DNA from: Chloroflexota bacterium
GTDB lineage: Bacteria > Chloroflexota > Limnocylindria > Limnocylindrales > CSP1-4
Length of the DNA stretch: 9,440 bases
Assembly (NCBI GenBank): GCA_027457005.1
Contig: DAIDTV010000047.1
Span: 1 to 9,440 of the forward strand
Direction: 5' to 3'
The position numbers and the translations under genes were made by a program. Numbering within the stretch: the stretch's first letter is position 1; each line of letters begins with the position of its first letter. Shown piece after piece: positions 1 to 5,693 of the stretch. Under the pieces are notes generated by a model. That model saw only the letters and a list, made by a program, of their open reading frames with translations, searched no databases and had not been told where the DNA came from.

Positions 1-2
1 TG

Positions 3-590
3 CTCGAGGCGTTCGTCGAGAAACCCGACGCGGTACGGGCGGCGGAGCTGCTGGCGATGCCGGGGATCGCGTGGAACGCCGGCATGTTCGCCTGGCGCCG
101 CCGGGCGATCCTGGGCGCGCTGGAACGGTTCGCGCCCGACGTGCTCGACGGCGTGCGGCTGGCGCTCGCCGCCCCCGGCGCCCGGGACGAGGGAGGGTTG
201 CTCGATGGTCCAGAGGCCGCCCGCCGGTACGCCGCGGTGCGGGCCGTGTCGATCGACTACGCGGTGATGGAGCCCGCGGCCGGCGCCGGGCTGGTGCTGA
301 TGGGAACGCTCGACGCTGGGTGGAGCGACGTCGGGAGCTGGCGCGCGGTCGCCGACCTGCAGCGCGCCGCGGCCGTGGACGAGGCGCGGGCGGGCATGGC
401 AATAGACGTCGGCTCGCACGACATCCTGGTCCGTGCGTCGGGCGGCCGCCTGGTCGCCACCATCGGGCTGTCGGATACCATCGTGATCGACACGCCGGAC
501 GCCGTCCTCGTCTGCGCTGCCGACCGGGCGCAGGACGTCAGGGCCATCGTGGAGCGCCTCAGGGAGGCGGGGGAGACGGAGCACCTGTGA
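3..590 (+). CDS. manC: Mannose-1-phosphate guanylyltransferase, 3' part (5' end outside window)
   Basis: This enzyme makes GDP-mannose from mannose-1-phosphate and GTP in the cytoplasm. The open frame enters the window at base 3, so the N-terminal nucleotide-binding half is missing; about 195 of a usual ~350 residues are visible. Seen in order: FVEKPD near visible residue 4, WNAGMF about 15 residues later, SIDYAVME, and W-S-DVGSW. These are hallmarks of the family's sugar-binding half. The remaining C-terminal part resembles the short beta-rich tail of monofunctional enzymes. There is no C-terminal cupin phosphomannose isomerase domain as in the bifunctional type II enzymes; the isomerase two genes downstream can fill that step. 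The TGA stop overlaps the GTG start of the next gene (GTGA), so the two are probably translationally coupled. Its promoter lies outside the window. Confidence 0.9.
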   Translation, partial: LEAFVEKPDAVRAAELLAMPGIAWNAGMFAWRRRAILGALERFAPDVLDGVRLALAAPGARDEGGLLDGPEAARRYAAVRAVSIDYAVMEPAAGAGLVLMGTLDAGWSDVGSWRAVADLQRAAAVDEARAGMAIDVGSHDILVRASGGRLVATIGLSDTIVIDTPDAVLVCAADRAQDVRAIVERLREAGETEHL

Positions 591-2113
591 GCCACCAGCA
601 GGCGGCGCGGCCGCCCGTCGTGCAGATGCCGCGGCCGCCCATCGAACAGACGCCGCGCCCACCCATCGTCTTCGGGACCGACGGCTGGCGGGCGCGCGTC
701 GCGGACGAGTACACGTACGAGAACGTGCGGCGCTGCGCGGAGGGCGTGGCGCGCTACGTGCTGCAGCAGGGGAGTGCCGCGAAGGGCGTCATGGTCGGCT
801 ACGACCGGCGCTTTGCCAGCGAGTACTTCGCGCAGGCGGCGGCCGAGGTCCTGCTGGCCTTCGACATCCCCGTCCTGTTCGCCGCCGCGCCCATCCCGAC
901 GCAGATGACCTCCTTCGAGGTCGTGACGCGGGGTGCCGCCACGGCGATCATGATCACCGCCTCGCACAACCCCTGGACGGACAACGGGTTCAAGGTCAAG
1001 TCGCCATCCGGTGCGGCCGCCGGGCCGGAGATCCTCGAGGTGCTCGAGGCCACCATCTCCGGGCACGCCGCGGACGATCCGCCACGCCGGCCGTTCGCCG
1101 ACGGGGAGGCCGCCGGCATGGTGGAGATCGTCGACCCGTTCGATGGCTACCAGGAGTATGTCGGCCGCACCCTCGACCTGGACCGGCTGCGGGCCGCCGA
1201 CGCCAGCGTGCTCGTCGAGCCGATGTACGGCTCCGGCGCGGGCTGGATCCCGCGGCTCCTCCGGGGCGGCCGGATCCGCGTCCGCGAGATCCACTCCGAG
1301 CGCAACCCCTGGTTCGGCGGCGTGAACCCCGAGCCGATCCGCCCCAACATCGACGAGGCGCTGGGCATCCTGGCCTCCGGCGGGCACGACCTCGGCCTCC
1401 TGCTCGACGGCGACGCCGACCGGGCCGGGGCCATCGACGAGCGGGGAACCTTCATCCACCAGCTCCAGGTGATGGGGCTGCTGATGTACTACCTGCTGGA
1501 GCATCGCGGGCTGCGCGAGCCGGTGGTCTACACGGTCAACGAGACCTCCATGGTCGAGCGGCTCGGCCAGCGATACGGCGTGCCCATCCACGAGACGTCG
1601 GTCGGCTTCAAGTACGTGGGCCCCCGGATGATCGAGACGGGCGCGATGATGGGCGGCGAGGAGTCCGGAGGGTACGGCTTCGGGATGCACCTGCCGGAGC
1701 GCGACGGGATCTACGCCGACCTCCTGCTGCTCGACCTGTTCCTGCGGGAGCGGGAGGCGGGGCGCTGGCCGGTCTCGAGGGCGGTCGCGCACCTGCACGA
1801 GATCGCCGGGCCGTCCTTCTACCTCCGCACGGATGTCCACCTCGACCGGGCCAGCTACCCGGGTGTGAAGCAGCGCCTGTGGGCGGAGCTGTCGGTCCGG
1901 CCGCCGGCAACCCTGGACGGCGAGCCGGTCGTGCGGAGCGTCAAGCTCGGCACCAATGACGGCTTCAAGTGGTGGACGCCCGACGGGTCCTGGCTGCTGA
2001 TCCGCTTCAGCGGTACCGAGCCGCTGGTGCGCGTGTACGTCGAGGCGACCTCCGCCGGCACGCGCGATGCGATGCTCCGGGCCGGGGAGCGGCTCGTGCG
2101 CGGCGGGGAGTGA
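587..2113 (+). CDS. Phosphohexomutase (phosphomannomutase/phosphoglucomutase family)
   Basis: An alpha-D-phosphohexomutase of 508 residues that interconverts hexose-6- and hexose-1-phosphates through a phosphoserine. All four family signatures are visible: TASHNP at residues 124-129 (Ser126 is the phosphoserine), the metal loop DGDADR at 274-279, the sugar-specificity loop GEESGG at 357-362, and the phosphate-binding RFSGTEP at 473-479. The chosen start is GTG 587, which overlaps the upstream TGA and has GGGGGAGA upstream; ATG 626 is an alternative. The conserved core begins only at FGTDGW (residue 29), so the first ~28 residues are an extra Pro/Arg-rich leader built on a short tandem repeat. 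The frame is open upstream to base 71, but that lies inside manC and is not coding. Sitting between manC and a PGI/PMI gene, it most likely acts as phosphomannomutase (ManB role). Sequence alone cannot exclude phosphoglucomutase activity. Confidence 0.92.
   Translation: MSHQQAARPPVVQMPRPPIEQTPRPPIVFGTDGWRARVADEYTYENVRRCAEGVARYVLQQGSAAKGVMVGYDRRFASEYFAQAAAEVLLAFDIPVLFAAAPIPTQMTSFEVVTRGAATAIMITASHNPWTDNGFKVKSPSGAAAGPEILEVLEATISGHAADDPPRRPFADGEAAGMVEIVDPFDGYQEYVGRTLDLDRLRAADASVLVEPMYGSGAGWIPRLLRGGRIRVREIHSERNPWFGGVNPEPIRPNIDEALGILASGGHDLGLLLDGDADRAGAIDERGTFIHQLQVMGLLMYYLLEHRGLREPVVYTVNETSMVERLGQRYGVPIHETSVGFKYVGPRMIETGAMMGGEESGGYGFGMHLPERDGIYADLLLLDLFLREREAGRWPVSRAVAHLHEIAGPSFYLRTDVHLDRASYPGVKQRLWAELSVRPPATLDGEPVVRSVKLGTNDGFKWWTPDGSWLLIRFSGTEPLVRVYVEATSAGTRDAMLRAGERLVRGGE
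608..667 (+). repeat. 24-bp in-frame tandem repeat in the phosphohexomutase leader
   Basis: Two and a half imperfect copies of a 24-bp unit lie at 608-631, 632-655 and 656-667. They encode RPPVVQMP, RPPIEQTP and RPPI, placed directly before the conserved FGTDGW start of the enzyme core. The unit is a multiple of three, so the reading frame is kept. It is probably a flexible leader that grew by slippage; no function can be assigned. Confidence 0.75.
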
Positions 2114-2123
2114 GGCCGCAGCG

Positions 2124-3206
2124 ATGAGCGGAGTCCTCGACGACGCGTCCTCCATCGCCGGCTACGACAGCGCCGGGATGCTCGCGGCCATCCCGCGGCT
2201 GTCGGACCAGCTCAGGGACGGATGGGCCCGCTCCCGGACCCTCGTGCTGCCCGGCACGCACCGCGATCCGTCGGTGGCCGTGGTGCTCGGCATGGGCGGA
2301 TCGGCGATCGGCGCCGACCTGGTCCGCGCGATCTTCGCCGAGCGCCTGCGCGCGCCGCTCGTGACCGTGCGGGACTACGACCTGCCCGCGTTCGTTGGGC
2401 CGGGGATGCTCGTGGTCGCGGCGTCGCACAGCGGCTCCACCGAGGAGACGCTGAGCGCGCTGGCACAGGCGATCTCCCGCGGCTGCCCGGTGGCCGCCAT
2501 CAGCACCGGCGGTCCCCTCCTCGCCGCGGCGCGCAAGGGCGGACTCCCGTACCTGGAGTACGTCGGCGAGGCCCAGCCGCGGGCGTCGGTCGGATCGGGC
2601 GTGGCGCTCCTGGCGGGCCTGCTCGAGCGGGCCGGATGCCTCGACGTCGGCGAGCGGGAGTTCGAGGACGCGGCCGCCGCGGTCCGCGACATGACGTCCC
2701 GCTGCCGGCCGTCCGTGGCGACCGATCAGAACCCTGCCAAGCAGCTCGCCTGGACCCTGGTCGACCGGCTCCCGGTCGTCGAGGCGGGCGGCTTCCTGGG
2801 GCCGGTGGCCCGGCGGTGGAAGACCCAGCTCAACGAGAACGGCAAGTCGATCGCGTGCTGGGAGGAGCTGCCGGAGGCAACGCACAACGCGGTGGTGGGC
2901 TACGCGCAGCCGGAGTCCCTGCACGAGCACACGTTCGTGGTGCTGCTCGCGAGCCCGGACGACCATCCCCGCGTGGCGCTCCGCCGCAGCCTCTCCGCCG
3001 ATCTCCTCGCCGAGCGGCAGATCGGCCACGAGGTGGTCGCGGTCGGGGGGCGCGGGAAACTCGCCCAGGCATTCTCGGCCATCACGCTGGGTGATTTCAC
3101 GAGCGTCTACCTGGCGATGCTCTACGGGCTGGATCCCACGCCGGTCGCGGCGATCGCGTACGTCAAGGAGCAGCTCGCGATGGCCGATCCGGCCACCGCC
3201 GAGTGA
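2124..3206 (+). CDS. SIS-domain bifunctional phosphoglucose/phosphomannose isomerase
   Basis: A 360-residue cytoplasmic isomerase with two SIS (sugar isomerase) domains. It interconverts fructose-6-phosphate with glucose-6-phosphate and mannose-6-phosphate. Seen: GMGGSAIG at residues 56-63 and SHSGSTEET at 101-109, the phosphosugar loops of the first SIS domain; then NENGK at 237-241 and EATHN at 251-255. Glu238 and His254 are 16 residues apart, like the catalytic Glu203/His219 pair I recall for the Pyrobaculum aerophilum enzyme. Length fits this archaeal/bacterial family better than classical ~550-residue PGI. ATG 2124 is chosen because it follows the previous stop by 10 bp and precedes the conserved sequence; the frame is open upstream to 2067, but that part lies inside the previous gene. 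The gene would supply mannose-6-phosphate to the two upstream enzymes. Exact substrate preference is inferred. Confidence 0.88.
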   Translation: MSGVLDDASSIAGYDSAGMLAAIPRLSDQLRDGWARSRTLVLPGTHRDPSVAVVLGMGGSAIGADLVRAIFAERLRAPLVTVRDYDLPAFVGPGMLVVAASHSGSTEETLSALAQAISRGCPVAAISTGGPLLAAARKGGLPYLEYVGEAQPRASVGSGVALLAGLLERAGCLDVGEREFEDAAAAVRDMTSRCRPSVATDQNPAKQLAWTLVDRLPVVEAGGFLGPVARRWKTQLNENGKSIACWEELPEATHNAVVGYAQPESLHEHTFVVLLASPDDHPRVALRRSLSADLLAERQIGHEVVAVGGRGKLAQAFSAITLGDFTSVYLAMLYGLDPTPVAAIAYVKEQLAMADPATAE

Positions 3207-3242
3207 GGCTTCCGGCCCCTCCGGCCTCTTGGTCCGGGGGTG

Positions 3243-3248
3243 TAGTCT
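3243..3248 (+). promoter_or_regulatory. Possible -10 element upstream of the SWIM gene
   Basis: TAGTCT, in a GGGTG context, is the only plausible -10-like hexamer in the 144-bp gap after the isomerase gene. No convincing -35 box lies at 16-18 bp upstream. If real, the SWIM mRNA would have a leader of roughly 95 bases. Nothing else is visible in this gap apart from a short direct repeat of TGGTCGG. Confidence 0.2.
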
Positions 3249-3350
3249 GGTCGGACAGCTGGTCGGCGACGGCCGCCCGGACGAGCGGTCGACCGGCCCG
3301 ATGAGACGGGCACGCGGACGGCGTCCGCGCTCCCCGGAGGTGCGGCCCAG

Positions 3351-3626
3351 ATGCATTCCACCCTCATCGGCAAGATCGAGAAAGCGAACCGCTACGCGCG
3401 CGAGACGGACCGGATCACGTTCCGGACCCTCTCCCTGCAGTTCCGCGGCGACAACGACACGCATGTCGTGTCGCTCGATCCCGACGGGTGGCATTGCACG
3501 TGCCACTTCTTCGAAAACTGGAAGAGTTGCGTGCACGTGCTGACGCTCCAGAAGGTCCTCGGGAACATGCTGCCCGAGGAAGCCCAGACGTCGATCTTCG
3601 CCGCGGTGGAGGCGGCGGCCGTCTGA
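3351..3626 (+). CDS. Small stand-alone SWIM zinc-finger protein
   Basis: A 91-residue protein carrying a SWIM-type zinc-binding motif, CxC-x8-CxH, with ligands Cys49, Cys51, Cys60 and His62. SWIM domains are thought to bind DNA or protein. In larger proteins they accompany SWI2/SNF2 ATPases or recombination factors, but here the domain is nearly the whole protein. The N-terminal ~45 residues look like a small helix-plus-strand unit rich in charged residues. ATG 3351 has a strong GGAGG at 3336-3340, ten bases upstream, which fixes the start. It has its own leader and probable terminator, so it is likely transcribed separately from the sugar operon, though read-through across the 144-bp gap is possible. 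Its codons are somewhat less GC-rich than its neighbours'. Function is unknown; a regulatory or nucleic-acid-binding role is a guess. Confidence 0.85.
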   Translation: MHSTLIGKIEKANRYARETDRITFRTLSLQFRGDNDTHVVSLDPDGWHCTCHFFENWKSCVHVLTLQKVLGNMLPEEAQTSIFAAVEAAAV

Positions 3627-3676
3627 CCGCCGTCTCGAGTTCGCCGCGGCGTCGCGAGCGCCGCGATCGGCGCATG

Positions 3677-3709
3677 ACGAAGCAGGCCCGATCATCGGGC
3701 CGGCTTCGT
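3677..3709. terminator. GC-rich hairpin between convergent genes, likely terminator
   Basis: Inverted repeat: ACGAAGC pairs with GCTTCGT on the outside and GGCCCG with CGGGCC on the inside. They are separated by one A/G mismatch, and the loop is ATCAT. It starts 51 bases after the SWIM stop codon and ends 38 bases before the stop codon of the opposing lipoprotein gene. The run of T after it is poor on either strand (TT only), so it is a strong hairpin with a weak tail, probably serving both transcripts. Confidence 0.7.
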
Positions 3710-3746
3710 TGCAGGGCGGCGGATTGAGGACGCTCCGGCGCACTGG

Positions 3747-4670
3747 TTACGCGGTCTCGGTTCCTCCGAGGAGCGACCCGTCCGCGGCGCTGACCCAGAT
3801 CACCGTCTGGTTCGGCTCGTCGCCCGCCACGGCCACGTAGGTGAAGGTGACCGACCAGGCCAGCCGGAGCAGCGGTTCGGGGGCATCCGACCCGGACGGA
3901 TCCAGGAAGTTGTTCGGCCGGACCCACATCAGCTCCGGCGAGGCCTGTGCTAACCCGCTGCGGGTGGTGAGCTGACGCTGCGTCGCGAACGCCGCGGCGA
4001 TCTCGGACGCACGCGCCGATGGGATCGGGTTCGCCGGAGCCGGCGCCGCGGGCGTGCCGGTCACGGTCACCGCCTGGAAGGATCCGCCCGCGGTGAGGTC
4101 CACCGTGGTGCCCTCGCCGACGGCGGGATGGCCGTCGATGACGCGGCCCCAGCGGATCTCCCAGGCGTCGAGGCCCGGCTGCCAGCGCACCTGCGGTGCG
4201 GTGTCGGGGAGCGTCAGTCCAAGGATCGCGGCGAACGCGCGGGCCCGTCCCGGAGCCGACGCCGCATTCACCACGGCGCGTTCGCTGAGGTTGGGCGGGC
4301 CGAGCCGGACGATCGAGATTGGGGCGTGCGACTCGGGGTTCAGCTCCATGACCGTCGTCTCTCCGGCGGCGGAGAGGAACTCCACGCTGTCGTAGTCGAC
4401 GCCGCGGAGCATGTCCCGTTCGCGATGAACGCCCGACGGTGAACCTGGGATCCCGAGCGCCCTGGCGATCGCGACCGCGCGGGCCTCCGCGGCCGATGCC
4501 TGGGCCGTGGACTGCGGCAGGGGGCTCCACAGCGGATCCTGCACGGTCCACCCGCGGTCCTTCGCGGTCGAACTACCGCACCCCGCCAGCAGGACCGCGA
4601 GGATGAGTCCGACCATCGCGGTCGCTGCGGCCCGGGTCACAGCCCGGGGAGTCTCCATGGCAGATTGCAT
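3747..4670 (-). CDS. Lipoprotein with PepSY/YcdB-like repeats
   Basis: A predicted lipoprotein of 307 residues. A basic N-terminus and hydrophobic stretch (about residues 17-29) end in the lipobox LAGC, with Cys31 as the lipid-attachment site, so the mature protein should be tethered outside the membrane. Two alpha/beta repeats follow, at about 60-203 and 215-305. The first contains WEIRWGRVIDGHPAVGEGT and the second ends IWVSAADGSLLGG. This helix-then-strand pattern with a closing 'DG..L.G' turn is typical of PepSY/YcdB-like domains, which often act as peptidase propeptides or inhibitors. The match is by pattern only. ATG 4670 is preferred over GTG 4673 because GGAGG lies five bases before it; ATG 4658 is another option. 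It is the second gene of an operon with the secreted protein upstream, with a 10-bp gap. Lipoprotein status is sound; the fold assignment is moderate. Confidence 0.8.
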   Translation of the reverse strand: MQSAMETPRAVTRAAATAMVGLILAVLLAGCGSSTAKDRGWTVQDPLWSPLPQSTAQASAAEARAVAIARALGIPGSPSGVHRERDMLRGVDYDSVEFLSAAGETTVMELNPESHAPISIVRLGPPNLSERAVVNAASAPGRARAFAAILGLTLPDTAPQVRWQPGLDAWEIRWGRVIDGHPAVGEGTTVDLTAGGSFQAVTVTGTPAAPAPANPIPSARASEIAAAFATQRQLTTRSGLAQASPELMWVRPNNFLDPSGSDAPEPLLRLAWSVTFTYVAVAGDEPNQTVIWVSAADGSLLGGTETA

Positions 4671-4675
4671 CACGA

Positions 4676-4682
4676 CCTCCTC
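4676..4682 (-). promoter_or_regulatory. Ribosome binding site of the lipoprotein gene, overlapping the upstream stop
   Basis: Read on the minus strand, GAGGAGG overlaps the TGA stop (4683-4681) of the secreted-protein gene and sits five bases before ATG 4670. This geometry suggests translational coupling of the two genes and decides the start against GTG 4673, which would leave only two bases of spacing. Confidence 0.7.
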
Positions 4683-5448
4683 ACCGGCAGCGCGTGCAGG
4701 GCGTGGACGGGATGGGCACGCCCGAGTAGGTGTACGTGCCCCACCAGTTGGGGACCGTGAGCCCGGACATCGGGGCGCTGCGCAGGGCCAGCCCGAACGA
4801 TTCGCCGAGGCCGTGCCCGGTCTTGACGTACTTCCAGAACCACGTCTCGAACGTGAGCATGTCGCTGGTCCACGCCGTGCCCACGTACCCGAGGAAGAAG
4901 CGCGGACCCTGGTAGTTGGTGCCGTCCGAGGTGCTGCGGGCCTTCTCGATCCCGAACGCCCCCGGGAACGTGGATGCCGATTCGCCCAGGTGGCAGGTCG
5001 ACGCGATCACCACGTTCGCCGACTTGATGGCGGTGGAGGGGGCCAGCGTGCGCAGGGACATGATCTGGTTGGCGGTCACGATGCCCTGGGTGCAGCTGCC
5101 CCGATCCTCGCGGAAGCCCCAGCCGGTGGTGTAGTGGTCCCCGTGGCTGTGCACGTAGAACCCCTGGTCGTTGGCCACGCGTGACAGCACCGTGGAGGCC
5201 GTGAAGGTCGTTGCCTCGAAGGCCGAGGGCGCATAGAGCATGTACCGGAACCCGTCGACGGCCAGCGCGCGGAGCTGCTGCGGAATGGTGGTGTTGATCC
5301 CCGCGCACGTGGTGAAGGCCGTCTTGTTGTCGTAGACGCTGGCCTGGTAGGCGGCGGTGGCAGGACCGGCCGACATGCCCAGGGCCAGGTTGGCGGTCAG
5401 GCAGAGGAGCGCCAGCCTCCGCCACCGGAACGCGCCTGCTTGTCGCAT
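4681..5448 (-). CDS. Secreted protein with a caspase-like (clan CD) His/Cys pattern
   Basis: A 255-residue exported protein of no family I can name with certainty. Residues 1-32 form a clear Sec signal peptide: RWRR, then a hydrophobic core, then ATA before AYQ. The mature part has a hydrophobic strand leading into HSHGD (His102) and another, NVVIAS, leading into TC (Cys152). The strand-HxHG ... strand-xxC order, 50 residues apart, is the pattern of clan CD cysteine peptidases such as gingipains and caspases. FFLGYVG (184-190) and a later GxGxGESFGLAL-like helix region also resemble that fold. Other mature cysteines are 48, 119, 251 and 254; the CTRC tail could form a disulfide. ATG 5448 is chosen because AGGAGG lies five bases upstream and the signal peptide begins there; the 25 codons upstream look non-coding. 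It is co-transcribed with the lipoprotein gene. Peptidase activity is inferred; another Cys-hydrolase is possible. Confidence 0.75.
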   Translation of the reverse strand: MRQAGAFRWRRLALLCLTANLALGMSAGPATAAYQASVYDNKTAFTTCAGINTTIPQQLRALAVDGFRYMLYAPSAFEATTFTASTVLSRVANDQGFYVHSHGDHYTTGWGFREDRGSCTQGIVTANQIMSLRTLAPSTAIKSANVVIASTCHLGESASTFPGAFGIEKARSTSDGTNYQGPRFFLGYVGTAWTSDMLTFETWFWKYVKTGHGLGESFGLALRSAPMSGLTVPNWWGTYTYSGVPIPSTPCTRCR

Positions 5449-5453
5449 CGGTA

Positions 5454-5459
5454 CCTCCT
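5454..5459 (-). promoter_or_regulatory. Shine-Dalgarno of the secreted-protein gene
   Basis: AGGAGG on the minus strand, five bases before ATG 5448. It fixes this start and argues against the longer frame reaching base 5523. No convincing promoter for this gene was found in the 245-bp divergent gap (5449-5693). Confidence 0.75.
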
Positions 5460-5598
5460 CCGGCGGATCCGCGGCGGGAGGAGACGGGCAGCAGGAGTGT
5501 GCCGGGTGACGCTCAACGGCCACTTACCGGCCGCTCGTCGCAGCCCGGCGGCTCGGCGCAGGCGGGCGGCCTGGAGGCCGTTCAGCCCGCGCCCGACC

Positions 5599-5628
5599 CT
5601 GCCACAGGGCATGCGCCCGTGGTATCCT
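5599..5628 (+). promoter_or_regulatory. Candidate housekeeping promoter of the fad operon
   Basis: CTGCCA (5599-5604) and TATCCT (5623-5628) are separated by 18 bp, a fair match to sigma-70-type -35 and -10 boxes in a GC-rich genome. Transcription would start near 5635, at the left edge of the palindromic operator, leaving a leader of about 60 bases before the regulator's ATG. The assignment rests on position and hexamer similarity only. Confidence 0.45.
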
Positions 5629-5631
5629 CCG

Positions 5632-5655
5632 GCAACCAAACGTTCGTTTGGCTGC
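5632..5655. promoter_or_regulatory. Palindromic operator, probably for the adjacent TetR regulator
   Basis: The core inverted repeat CCAAACG-TT-CGTTTGG (5636-5651) has perfect 7-bp arms. Extending outwards, GCA before it pairs with TGC after it across one A/C mismatch, giving 11-bp arms with 10 matches. It lies four bases past the candidate -10 box and 38 bases before the regulator's ATG. A TetR dimer bound here would block transcription initiation. A, C and T runs like this stand out sharply in the GC-rich surroundings. Confidence 0.75.
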
Positions 5656-5693
5656 GTGGCCGGGGGGCCAGCAGCGGCGAGGACCAGGTGCCG

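Noticed and set aside
71..586. Upstream extension of the phosphohexomutase frame
   Set aside because: It lies wholly inside manC and is Arg/Gly-rich out-of-frame translation. GTG 587 at the manC stop has a ribosome site.
257..2155. Long antisense open frame opposite manC and the phosphohexomutase gene
   Set aside because: Same compositional artefact; it runs through manC, the mutase and the start of the next gene and has no recognisable motif.
3229..3248. TTGGTC and TAGTCT as a -35/-10 pair before the SWIM gene
   Set aside because: The spacer is only 8 bp, far too short for a sigma-70-type promoter; only the -10-like hexamer was kept, at low confidence.
2007..3743. Antisense open frame across the isomerase and SWIM genes
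   Set aside because: It spans several real genes and the terminator hairpin, with no motif or ribosome site.
5449..5523. 25-codon N-terminal extension of the secreted protein
   Set aside because: It would bury the signal peptide behind a Pro/Cys-rich stretch; the strong AGGAGG sits directly before ATG 5448.
5568..5581. Small hairpin CGGCC-TGGA-GGCCG in the divergent gap
   Set aside because: A five-pair stem is expected by chance at this GC content; it has no T-run and no clear position relative to either gene.
5499..5693. Longer start for the TetR gene
   Set aside because: This would place the promoter and palindromic operator inside the coding region; ATG 5694 follows them and has GAGGA/AGGTG upstream.
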